Shown here one piece after another: positions 1 through 5,662 of a DNA stretch of 6,502 bases; positions within the stretch are counted from its first letter, which is position 1, and every line of letters starts with the position of its first letter. The stretch is taken from contig DEQI01000256.1 of the NCBI GenBank assembly GCA_002360295.1, forward strand, positions 2,264 through 8,765, read 5' to 3'. The position numbers were made by a program, and so were the translations under genes. Origin of the DNA: Planococcaceae bacterium UBA3370 (GTDB lineage: Bacteria > Bacillota > Bacilli > Bacillales_A > Planococcaceae). Under the pieces are notes generated by a model. It was not told the DNA's origin. It did not search any database and saw only the letters and a program-made list of their open reading frames with translations.

Positions 1-314
1 ACCCCCATAATCGCTGAGAAATATACAAAATAAGTAAGCACACTTTGAAGAAGCTTTAATATCGTTTTTTGACGTCGCTCTGAATGATTAAGCGGTGTTC
101 GTAAACGCATAGTAAAGATATTCGCAATGATTTTTTTCCCAATTCGTACCGCTAACATTGAAATAAACACAATAGCGATAATTTTTATTGATGCAACGAT
201 GACGAAATCCCATAATTGTTCACTCGTCACAAAATCCAAGAGCTTTTGAGTATAACGTTGAAGCCCTTTTAAATCAGCTGTTGCGAGCTCCTCTTTTAAT
301 TGTGTTGTTTCCAA
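1..314 (-). CDS. MscS-family mechanosensitive channel, N-terminal part (runs off the window)
   Basis: This is probably a small-conductance mechanosensitive channel of the MscS family, a membrane pore that opens under hypo-osmotic stress. Only the first 104 residues are present and the gene continues past base 1. I chose a TTG start at 314-312 because a strong AGGTGG Shine-Dalgarno sequence sits 5 bases upstream and no ATG is suitably placed. Visible features are a hydrophilic, probably amphipathic N-terminus (about residues 1-33), a first membrane helix (about 35-56, from LWDFVIVASIKII), a basic loop containing RLRTPLNHSERRQKT (about 70-84), and the start of a second membrane helix (LLQSVLTYFVYFSAIMG, about 88-104). 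That basic loop leading into KTILKLL is typical of Bacillales MscS/YkuT-like proteins. The conserved pore helix and the beta domain lie outside the window, so the family call rests on the N-terminus. From memory, an mscS gene is a common neighbour of yyaC in Bacillales. It is divergent from yyaC across a 107-base gap in which I could not pick out a convincing promoter. Confidence 0.75.
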   Translation of the reverse strand, partial: METTQLKEELATADLKGLQRYTQKLLDFVTSEQLWDFVIVASIKIIAIVFISMLAVRIGKKIIANIFTMRLRTPLNHSERRQKTILKLLQSVLTYFVYFSAIMG

Positions 315-421
315 ATTTACCACCTCTTGTATAACAGATTGATTATTTGAATATACTGCATAAATATAACGTATTTTTAGCTTAGAAACGAGTAATCAAT
401 ATTAAACAAGAAAGTGAGACT

Positions 422-1048
422 ATGTTTATGCAAAATTATTCAAATTCATCCGTCCATTATGAACAGTCTAGTGCAGTATGGCAGTTAAGTGACATATTTT
501 TAAATACCATTCCGTTTGGGCATGACAGATTAGTTTTTTGCTGTATTGGAACAGATCGTTCAACAGGCGATGCACTTGGCCCGTTAATTGGCAGCCAACT
601 TACAAGTAATTTCGCCTTTCCTTTTGAAGTCATTGGCACATTAGAAAAACCACTTCATGCACTCAACTTACTGGACACCTATAATGACTTACAAATAGGT
701 TTAGATATTCCTTTTGTTATTGCGATTGATGCCTGTTTAGGTGACCAAAGCCGTATTGGTATGATTATTGTCGAAGAAGGCCCACTTTATCCTGGACGAG
801 CTGTAAAAAAACAATTACCCCCAATCGGTGACATGTCCATTAAAGGAGTTGTCAACGTTGGAGGCTTTATGGAAGCACAAGTTTTACAAAATACACGACT
901 TCACTTAACGTACTCGATGAGTGAAAAAATTTCTCGTGCACTTCAGCTAGCTTGGCAACGTCATTTACTAAAAAATAAACATACAAGCTACAATTATTCC
1001 AACAACAATAATACTAGGCAGCAAATTGGCTACTCGAATTTTCGTTAA
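422..1048 (+). CDS. yyaC: Sporulation protein YyaC (DUF1256, germination-protease-like fold)
   Basis: This is YyaC, a protein of spore formers related to the germination protease GPR. Its exact substrate and role are not established. The 208 residues match the usual length (about 205). Family motifs in order are CIGTDRSTGDALGPLIG (41-57), GTLEKPLHALNL (72-83), FVIAIDACLG (98-107), GPLYPGRAVKKQLPPIGD (120-137) and GVVNVGGFMEAQVLQNTRL (142-160). Asp45/Asp50 and Asp103 fall in positions that could correspond to the acidic active-site residues of GPR; that is inference. There is no signal peptide or membrane segment. The ATG at 422 and an in-frame ATG at 428 are both possible: a GTGAG ribosome binding site ends at 418, 3 bases before the first and 9 before the second, so 428 may be the better start. 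It is the only plus-strand gene here, and its last 26 codons plus stop lie over the end of the DUF554 gene on the other strand. The Asn/Tyr-rich tail (about 183-208) is not part of the conserved family core. If oriC lies to the right, the gene is transcribed head-on to replication. Confidence 0.93.
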   Translation: MFMQNYSNSSVHYEQSSAVWQLSDIFLNTIPFGHDRLVFCCIGTDRSTGDALGPLIGSQLTSNFAFPFEVIGTLEKPLHALNLLDTYNDLQIGLDIPFVIAIDACLGDQSRIGMIIVEEGPLYPGRAVKKQLPPIGDMSIKGVVNVGGFMEAQVLQNTRLHLTYSMSEKISRALQLAWQRHLLKNKHTSYNYSNNNNTRQQIGYSNFR

Positions 1049-1669
1049 ATTAGCGATATTCAAGCCAATGGCAAAGATCATAATACCACCAGTAGCTGTC
1101 ATTTCTTGAATAAATAAATCCAGCGCTGCACTAGGTATATATGAACTGATACCTCCTGCGGCTAACGCAATTGCAGCTTCGTATAAAAAGACAGGTACCG
1201 CTGAAAGAAGTACGCCGACACCTAACGTAGAAGCTAAAATAAGCGATGCGAAACCGTCAATCACTCCTTTAGTAAAAAGAATATTGTGATCATTACGCAG
1301 TCCACTATCAAGTGCACCAATAATGGCCATCGATCCAATAACAAATATTAAAGAAGCGGTTACAAAGCCTTCAGCAATGGAGCCGTTACTTTTCGAGCCA
1401 AACAAGGATTCCACCCATTTACCAAAGCGATACAACCACTTATCTAAGTCTAGCCACTCACCGATTAATGATCCAACAACTAAACTAACAATAATAATAA
1501 CAAAATGTTCACTTTGAAAGCCCATTTGTATACCTAATACAGCAACAGCTAGGCCGATAATGGACATGACGGTTTCTTTTGTTTTCTCAGGGAAATTTCG
1601 AAATAATCGCCCAATAAAGCCACCTAATAAAATGAATATGGCATTAATAAATGCTCCTAAAAAAATCAT
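968..1669 (-). CDS. DUF554 family integral membrane protein
   Basis: This is a 233-residue polytopic membrane protein of the DUF554 family (YdfK/YqgA type), whose function is unknown; a transport role is sometimes suggested. About seven hydrophobic segments are visible near residues 1-20, 33-50, 56-73, 102-120, 140-172, 194-207 and 214-233. The family signature is clear: SLIFVIGSMAIIGALDSGL (106-124), then DH (127-128), TKGVIDGF (133-140) and ASTLGVGVLLSAVPVFLY (146-163). The ATG start is well supported by AGAGGA 5 bases upstream, and the length is normal for the family. It starts only 29 bases after the parB stop with no terminator between, so it is probably co-transcribed with parA and parB. 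From memory, DUF554 after parB recurs in Bacillales, but no link to segregation is known. No terminator is visible after its stop, which lies inside yyaC. Two features are unusual: the 81-base antisense overlap with yyaC, and a C-terminus that is entirely membrane helix (ending MFIF). Confidence 0.9.
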   Translation of the reverse strand: MIFLGAFINAIFILLGGFIGRLFRNFPEKTKETVMSIIGLAVAVLGIQMGFQSEHFVIIIVSLVVGSLIGEWLDLDKWLYRFGKWVESLFGSKSNGSIAEGFVTASLIFVIGSMAIIGALDSGLRNDHNILFTKGVIDGFASLILASTLGVGVLLSAVPVFLYEAAIALAAGGISSYIPSAALDLFIQEMTATGGIMIFAIGLNIANLTKIRVANLLPSIIVVGIIVACMFIF

Positions 1670-1698
1670 ATCGTTCCTCTCTATTTACAGCTCATTTA

Positions 1699-2547
1699 CT
1701 ACTCTTTCTCTACCTGTAAAATCTCTAGTATGCGCTCCAAATCTTCCGATGAATAAAATTCGATCTCGATTTTCCCTTTATTATCTTTTTGTTTTTTAAT
1801 TTGAACATTCGTACCAAAGTAATCACGTAATTGAGATTCTGTCGCTTGTACAAAAATATCACGCGGCGGTAATTTTGTTTCACGTGGAACATCTTCGTTT
1901 AACGACTGAACGAGTGTTTCTAACTGACGTACATTGAGCTGTTGAGCAATGACCTTTTTCGCTACATCTAGAATTTGCCTTTTATTTTTTAGCCCTAGCA
2001 ATGTTCGACCATGTCCCATCGATAATACGCCTTCATTGACCATTCCTCTTACTTCATCTGGTAATTGTAGTAATCGGATATGATTCGCTATATGTGGACG
2101 GCTGATCCCTAGTCGATTTGCTAAATCTTCCTGTGTAAAATGGAGCTTATCGATTAAGTTACTATATGCCTCTGCTTCTTCAATTGGGGTTAAATCCTCA
2201 CGCTGTAAGTTTTCTAAAATAGCCACTTCCATCACTTGTTGCTCCGTCATTTCTTTTACGATGACAGGAATTTCAGTTAGTCCTGCAATTTTTGCAGCAC
2301 GGTAGCGTCTTTCTCCAGCAACAATCTCAAACTTTTTGCCTTTTTTTCTCGCTACAATAGGTTGAATTATTCCATGTTCACGAATAGATTGAGCAAGTTC
2401 TTCAATCGACTCATCATTAAACACTTTTCGTGGTTGGAATGGATTTGCTACTAATTTAGTCAGTTCAATTTGTCGCACACTTTCTTCATTTTGAATCGCT
2501 TCTTCTGGGAATAACGCCCCGATTCCTTTTCCTAAACCTTTAACCAT
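1699..2547 (-). CDS. parB: ParB/Spo0J chromosome-partitioning CTPase
   Basis: ParB (Spo0J in Bacillus) is a CTP-dependent DNA clamp that loads at parS, spreads along the origin region, recruits SMC condensin and stimulates ParA ATPase. The 282 residues equal the B. subtilis Spo0J length as I recall it. In order: an N-terminal ParA-stimulating peptide (GLGKGIGALF, 4-13, with the basic Lys3/Lys7), the NPFQPRKVF region (35-43), GIIQPIV (59-65), the CTP-binding box GERRYRAAK (78-86), ENLQREDL (112-119), a helix-turn-helix (about 138-160) with SRPHIANH at 149-156, the SMGHGRTLLG motif (176-185), and a C-terminal dimerisation domain ending in EIEFYSSEDLERILEIL. SRPHIANH in the recognition helix is the ParB (parS-binding) type, in contrast to Noc in this window. 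The ATG overlaps the parA stop by 8 bases (ATGGTTAA), which suggests translational coupling; GGGAAG lies upstream. A parS site is embedded in codons 219-224. The gene looks intact. Confidence 0.98.
   Translation of the reverse strand: MVKGLGKGIGALFPEEAIQNEESVRQIELTKLVANPFQPRKVFNDESIEELAQSIREHGIIQPIVARKKGKKFEIVAGERRYRAAKIAGLTEIPVIVKEMTEQQVMEVAILENLQREDLTPIEEAEAYSNLIDKLHFTQEDLANRLGISRPHIANHIRLLQLPDEVRGMVNEGVLSMGHGRTLLGLKNKRQILDVAKKVIAQQLNVRQLETLVQSLNEDVPRETKLPPRDIFVQATESQLRDYFGTNVQIKKQKDNKGKIEIEFYSSEDLERILEILQVEKE
1876..1891. other. parS: parS site (ParB loading site) inside parB
   Basis: The minus strand reads TGTTCCACGTGAAACA, identical over all 16 bases to the B. subtilis parS consensus as I know it, and a near-perfect inverted repeat around CACGTG. 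It is where ParB is expected to load as a clamp before sliding along the flanking DNA. It sits within parB codons 219-224 (residues D-VPRET), the same place where B. subtilis spo0J carries its own parS, so the VPRETK peptide is probably conserved partly because the DNA is constrained. I found no second full match in the window. Confidence 0.95.
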
Positions 2548-3301
2548 GTTTAATCACTTCCCTTGCTAGCTCTAAATACATTTCTGCACCGCGCGACTTT
2601 GCATCATAAATTATTATTGGTTCACCATGACTAGGTGCCTCACTTAAACGAATATTTCTTGGTATGACCGTTTTATATACTTTGTCTTGAAAGTACTTCT
2701 TTACTTCTTCAATCACTTGTAGACCTAAATTTGTGCGTGCATCAAGCATCGTTAATAACACACCGTCGATCATTAAATGCTTATTCAAATGCTTCTGTAC
2801 AAGCCTTACAGTTGATAATAGCTGACTTAATCCCTCCAACGCGTAATACTCACATTGTACAGGAATAATAATGGAATCTGCAGCTGTTAAAGCATTAATT
2901 GTTAATAATCCAAGCGAAGGAGGACAATCAATAATGATATATTCATATTCTCCTCTAACATGTTTTAATGCATTTTTTAATCTAGCTTCTCGTGAAATCG
3001 TTGAAACGAGCTCAATTTCTGCTCCAGCTAATGAAATCGTAGCCGGAACAACAAATAAGTTTTCAACCTTAGATTGTATAACCGTATTTTTTATATCTTC
3101 ATCATCAATCAGTACATCATAAATACACGAATGCACATCTCCTTTATTAATGCCTACTCCACTGGTTGTATTGCCTTGTGGATCGATATCAATAAGCAAC
3201 ACCTTTTTCCCCAAATACGCTAAACACGCACTTAAATTGACAGATGTTGTTGTTTTCCCTACACCGCCCTTTTGATTGGCAATTGCGATTACTTTCCCCA
3301 C
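2540..3301 (-). CDS. parA: ParA/Soj chromosome-partitioning ATPase
   Basis: ParA (Soj) is a deviant-Walker ATPase. It dimerises on ATP and binds DNA non-specifically, drives origin segregation with ParB, and in B. subtilis also controls DnaA and hence initiation. Visible motifs are the deviant Walker A KGGVGKTT (11-18, signature Lys11 and catalytic Lys16), DPQGN (40-44), the Walker B strand IIIDCPP (122-128), PVQCEYYALEGLSQL (146-160), and TVIPRNIRLSEAPSHG near the C-terminal third. The GTG at 3301 is preferred. AGGTGG lies 5 bases upstream, it gives 253 residues like B. subtilis Soj, and it places Gly12, Lys16 and Asp40 at the residue numbers used for Soj mutants. A GTG three codons upstream (3310) would add Met-Asp-Ser but would consume that ribosome binding site. 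The 3' end overlaps parB by 8 bases. Upstream is a gene-free stretch of about 416 bases beginning with the noc terminator, so parA must have its own promoter, but I could not identify a convincing one. A TATA-centred imperfect palindrome lies about 30 bases upstream (3332-3343). Confidence 0.97.
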   Translation of the reverse strand: MGKVIAIANQKGGVGKTTTSVNLSACLAYLGKKVLLIDIDPQGNTTSGVGINKGDVHSCIYDVLIDDEDIKNTVIQSKVENLFVVPATISLAGAEIELVSTISREARLKNALKHVRGEYEYIIIDCPPSLGLLTINALTAADSIIIPVQCEYYALEGLSQLLSTVRLVQKHLNKHLMIDGVLLTMLDARTNLGLQVIEEVKKYFQDKVYKTVIPRNIRLSEAPSHGEPIIIYDAKSRGAEMYLELAREVIKHG

Positions 3302-3476
3302 GCTGTCCACCTGCTTCCATCACTCAATTCATCACATATGTAACATTAAAAAGACTAAGAAAAGCTATTTCCCCCGAGAGCTGTTACTGTCGACTTTAGA
3401 TCATTCAACGCAATCCGGTTATATGAAAATACGAGGACGCTCTTACTACTCCTAAATATAGCGTTTTATAGGCTAA

Positions 3477-3515
3477 TGTTGATTTCCGCTCTCGCCAGCG
3501 TGACTCCAATCAACA
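3477..3515. repeat. Candidate remnant of a Bacillaceae interspersed inverted repeat
   Basis: The ends TGTTGATT (3477-3484) and AATCAACA (3508-3515) are perfect 8-base inverted repeats, and an inner CGCT/AGCG pair (3487-3490 with 3497-3500) could close a small second stem. The minus strand begins GTTGATTGGAGT and ends AGCGGAAATCAACA. From memory, these resemble the two termini of a GC-rich, palindromic intergenic repeat common in Bacillaceae and Planococcaceae genomes, which normally has about 100-150 bases between the ends. Only 23 bases lie between the 8-base arms here, so this would be an internally deleted copy. The inverted repeat is directly visible; membership of a repeat family is inferred. 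Confidence 0.5.
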
Positions 3516-3663
3516 AACACATTATTCTTACTATCAACCCCGACTTTCAGTGATGACCCGTCTTTTAGGTAGAATCTAATTGATCTGCAAAGTTGTTAAT
3601 AATTCCTATTCTATTTCATTCTATCAAAATACAAACATAGTTCATAAGAATATTGAAAATTTT

Positions 3664-3702
3664 TAAAAATAAAAATCCCTCGCCAATAAAAGCGAGAGAT
3701 TT
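3664..3702 (-). terminator. Intrinsic terminator of noc
   Basis: On the minus strand, 17 bases after the noc stop, ATCTCTCGC (3700-3692) pairs with GCGAGGGAT (3683-3675) around an 8-base loop, with one U-G wobble. It is followed by a T-rich run (TTTTTATTTTT). In the plus direction the wobble becomes a C-A mismatch, so the element works best for noc. It separates noc from parA transcriptionally. Confidence 0.88.
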
Positions 3703-3717
3703 ATATGACTCAATCTA

Positions 3718-4593
3718 TTATTTTTTCTTAGGGATTTTTACAGTAATTTGATAATATTCCTCTGTGTCTTCCTCTTCAGTTTTCACTTCGATGCCGCTCT
3801 TAGTCACCATTGAAAGTGATTGTTTAATCGTATTTAACGCGATTCGCACATCTTTACTAATGGCTTTACGCTTTGGCTTTTCTTTTTTTACCGGCTCTTC
3901 TTGCGGTTCTAAAAGTTGTTGAATTTGTGTTTCAAGTTGACGTACATTCCAGTCATATTCAATCACTGCTGCAATTAATTGCATTTGTAATTGTTCGTCT
4001 TTTACAGCAATCAGTGCACGTGCATGACGTTCTGTAATATCTCGTCTTAATATAGCCTCTTGTACAAATTGAGGTAATTTAAGTAAACGCAATTTATTGG
4101 CTACTGTTGATTGACCTTTTCCTAAACGCTGAGCGAGGGCTTCTTGAGTAAGTGAATGTAGTTCAAGCAATTGTTGATATGCAAGAGCTTCTTCAATTGC
4201 TGTTAACTCTTCACGCTGCAAGTTTTCAATTAATGCGATTGAAGCAGTTTCCTTATCATTTAAATTGCGTACAATGGCTGGTACTTCAGTCCATTGTAAC
4301 TTTTTCATTGCACGGTAGCGACGCTCACCTGCAATAATTTCATACACATCTTGACCATCACGACGACGCACAACAATTGGCTGAATGACACCATGTGTAT
4401 GGATTGTTCTTGATAATTCCTCAATTTTGTCATCATCAAATACAGTACGAGGTTGAAATCGATTCGGCACTATTTTTTCAATTGGAACTTTCACTACTTC
4501 TTCCATTGCCATTTTCTCTTCTACAGCTTCTACTTCACTTTTTACTGCAGGCTCTTTCCCGCCTCCGAAAAATCGTGAAAAAGGACTTTTCAT
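3718..4593 (-). CDS. noc: Nucleoid occlusion protein Noc (ParB paralogue)
   Basis: Noc is a CTP-dependent DNA-binding protein that spreads from Noc-binding sites around the chromosome, tethers DNA to the membrane and blocks FtsZ ring assembly over the nucleoid. The 291 residues compare with about 283 in B. subtilis. The N-terminus [14 protein letters not shown] is the amphipathic membrane-targeting helix typical of Noc and absent from ParB. An acidic linker (about 14-34) follows. Next come [11 protein letters not shown] (42-52), GVIQPIVV (68-75), the CTP box GERRYRA (89-95), ENLQREEL (123-130), a helix-turn-helix (148-174), [10 protein letters not shown], and a C-terminal dimerisation domain ending in KIPKKK. 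The recognition segment [10 protein letters not shown] (158-167) is the Noc type; ParB here has SRPHIANH. That difference is known to underlie the switch from parS to Noc-box specificity. AGGTGG lies about 10 bases upstream of the ATG. It has its own likely promoter and terminator, so it is probably monocistronic. It looks intact. Confidence 0.97.
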   Translation of the reverse strand: MKSPFSRFFGGGKEPAVKSEVEAVEEKMAMEEVVKVPIEKIVPNRFQPRTVFDDDKIEELSRTIHTHGVIQPIVVRRRDGQDVYEIIAGERRYRAMKKLQWTEVPAIVRNLNDKETASIALIENLQREELTAIEEALAYQQLLELHSLTQEALAQRLGKGQSTVANKLRLLKLPQFVQEAILRRDITERHARALIAVKDEQLQMQLIAAVIEYDWNVRQLETQIQQLLEPQEEPVKKEKPKRKAISKDVRIALNTIKQSLSMVTKSGIEVKTEEEDTEEYYQITVKIPKKK

Positions 4594-4894
4594 CCGAGTG
4601 GCACCACCTTTAAGAAACTATCTTACTCATTATAAACATTATTTATTATTCAGGCTGAAATGTACATAGAATAAAAGTATTTTTGTCATATATATAAAAT
4701 AAAGGTCAATATAGTTATGTATGCATGAGATAGAGAAAATATCTATCAAATGCAAAAAAATATTTTATTTCATATATTTCATACCTTACTAGGGACAAAA
4801 TGAACCTTACCAATACGGTCTTTTGATATAGGGACTATTGGATAAATGCTTTCCACCTTGTATAGATTGTTAGTTTTTAATCTCTTAGATGACT
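4594..4894. other. AT-rich spacer between rsmG and noc
   Basis: These 301 bases are strongly AT-rich and hold no recognised gene. A likely noc promoter lies at the left end. A GATAGA/TCTATC inverted repeat (4729-4734 and 4742-4747) and two ATTTCAT copies near 4768-4782 are minor structures consistent with base composition. I could not find a convincing terminator for rsmG. A 25-codon minus-strand frame with a GTG start (4856-4779) is noted as a finding rather than called as a gene. Confidence 0.6.
4629..4634 (-). promoter_or_regulatory. Probable SigA -10 element of the noc promoter
   Basis: The minus strand reads TATAAT here, a perfect -10 hexamer, preceded four bases upstream by TG. It lies about 35 bases before the noc ATG, giving a leader of roughly 30 bases that includes the ribosome binding site. 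No good -35 is seen at 16-18 bases; TTCAGC at 19 bases is the best and is weak. The call therefore rests on the -10 and its position. Confidence 0.4.
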
Positions 4895-5611
4895 CTATTG
4901 TATTGGTGTTTTGTTCGGTACACCTGATTTTCGTGGGTACTTCTTAGGTGTTTGCTTCACTTTATCGAAAATATATAATGTACGCTCACTCTCTTCAACA
5001 GGTAACGTAAACGAATATTCTTCTTTTAACTCTATACCTAGAGTAGCAATCGCCTTTTTAGCATCTTTTAATTCTTCTTGTCCTGCTGCAGCTTTCAATG
5101 CAACAAAATATCCACCTTGCTTTACAAGAGGAACACATAACTCCGATAATACAGATAGACGCGCTACAGCACGGGCTGTTACCACATCAAACTGCTCACG
5201 ATACTTAGTATTTTGGCCAAATTCCTCCGCGCGAGCATGAACAAATGATACGTTACTTAAACCAAGCTCCTCACTTAAATGCGTTAAAAACGTAATTCGT
5301 TTATTCAATGAATCGACAATTGTAATATGCAGATGGGGGAAACAAATTTTAATTGGTATACTTGGGAATCCTGCACCCGCTCCTACATCACAAACAGATT
5401 GTACTTTCGTAAAATCAAAATAAAAGCTTGTACTAATGGAATCATAAAAATGCTTTAAATAAACCCCTTCTAAATCCGTAATTGCCGTTAAGTTCATTTT
5501 TTCATTCCACTCAACAAGTAATTCAAAATACTTTTTAAATTGGGCGATTTGCGTTTCTGTTAGCTCAATTCCTTTTGCTTTTAACGCTTCAATAAATTGT
5601 TGTTCGTTCAT
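4895..5611 (-). CDS. rsmG: 16S rRNA (guanine-N7) methyltransferase RsmG (GidB)
   Basis: RsmG transfers a methyl group from S-adenosylmethionine to N7 of G527 (E. coli numbering) in the 530 loop of 16S rRNA. Loss of it gives low-level streptomycin resistance in several bacteria. The 238 residues are the normal length. Visible features are an N-terminal helical part with [10 protein letters not shown] (35-44) and KHFYDS (53-58), the SAM-binding motif [15 protein letters not shown] (74-87), Asp100 at the end of the second strand (VDS), HARAEE (125-130), VTARAVARL (144-152), GGYFVALKA and the usual basic tail [21 protein letters not shown] lies 6 bases before the ATG, an excellent ribosome binding site. 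It follows mnmG after 51 bases and is probably co-transcribed with it. Those 51 bases can form alternative hairpins that may affect rsmG expression. The gene is intact. Confidence 0.97.
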   Translation of the reverse strand: MNEQQFIEALKAKGIELTETQIAQFKKYFELLVEWNEKMNLTAITDLEGVYLKHFYDSISTSFYFDFTKVQSVCDVGAGAGFPSIPIKICFPHLHITIVDSLNKRITFLTHLSEELGLSNVSFVHARAEEFGQNTKYREQFDVVTARAVARLSVLSELCVPLVKQGGYFVALKAAAGQEELKDAKKAIATLGIELKEEYSFTLPVEESERTLYIFDKVKQTPKKYPRKSGVPNKTPIQ

Positions 5612-5617
5612 AGGACT

Positions 5618-5657
5618 CTCCTTTATATATAAAGAGCGCCTACAAAGAAGCGCTCTT
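5618..5657 (-). promoter_or_regulatory. Hairpin and alternative Shine-Dalgarno-sequestering fold in the mnmG-rsmG gap
   Basis: On the minus strand, AAGAGCGC (5657-5650) and GCGCTCTT (5639-5632) form a perfect 8-bp stem with a 10-base loop just after the mnmG stop. It is not followed by a real T-run (next bases TATATATAAAGG), so it is a weak terminator at best; it could be a processing or stability element. The overlapping CTCTTT (5636-5631) can instead pair with AAAGGAG (5623-5618, skipping one base), covering the rsmG Shine-Dalgarno sequence. The two folds share bases and exclude each other. Pairing is visible; regulation is inferred. Confidence 0.45.
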
Positions 5658-5662
5658 AGATA

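Larger units (their letters stand above)
3302..3717. other. Gene-free region between noc and parA
   Basis: No credible gene is visible in these 416 bases. The noc-proximal part (about 3596-3717) is very AT-rich and holds the noc terminator. The centre (about 3360-3595) is visibly richer in G and C than the flanks and contains the repeat remnant at 3477-3515. The parA-proximal part holds the leader and ribosome binding site of parA and an imperfect palindrome at 3332-3343. On the minus strand, 3473-3595 is open for 40 codons (ending DWSHAGESGNQH then stop), but it has no start codon with a ribosome binding site and half of it is repeat sequence, so I do not call it a gene. The parA promoter must lie somewhere in the region. 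Confidence 0.7.

Noticed and set aside
348..377. Possible SigG/SigF promoter for yyaC (TGAATA or GCATA followed by an AT-rich stretch)
   Set aside because: The -35-like TGAATA is acceptable, but no matching -10 is found at the right spacing, so a sporulation sigma factor assignment cannot be supported from sequence.
1583..1596. Possible Noc-binding site ending GGGAAAT inside DUF554
   Set aside because: Only the right half matches (10 of 14 overall), and it lies in coding sequence where a half-site is expected by chance.
3367..3380. Possible Noc-binding site (ATTTCCC half) between noc and parA
   Set aside because: Only the left half matches the consensus ATTTCCCGGGAAAT as I recall it (about 10 of 14 positions); the second half is broken, so binding is not supported.
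3473..3595. 40-codon open frame on the minus strand ending DWSHAGESGNQH
   Set aside because: No start codon with a ribosome binding site, and much of it is the inverted-repeat remnant, so it is probably not coding.
4704..4709. TTGACC on the minus strand upstream of noc as a -35 element
   Set aside because: At 16-18 bases downstream the sequence is ACAAAA-like, not a -10, so the hexamer alone is not a promoter.
4911..5240. 109-codon plus-strand frame inside rsmG
   Set aside because: It lies antisense to the well-conserved rsmG gene and resembles no family; an antisense shadow. The same holds for plus-strand frames at 1323-1517, 1560-1799, 2871-3122, 4152-4337 and 4395-4613, and for the minus-strand frame at 457-639 inside yyaC.
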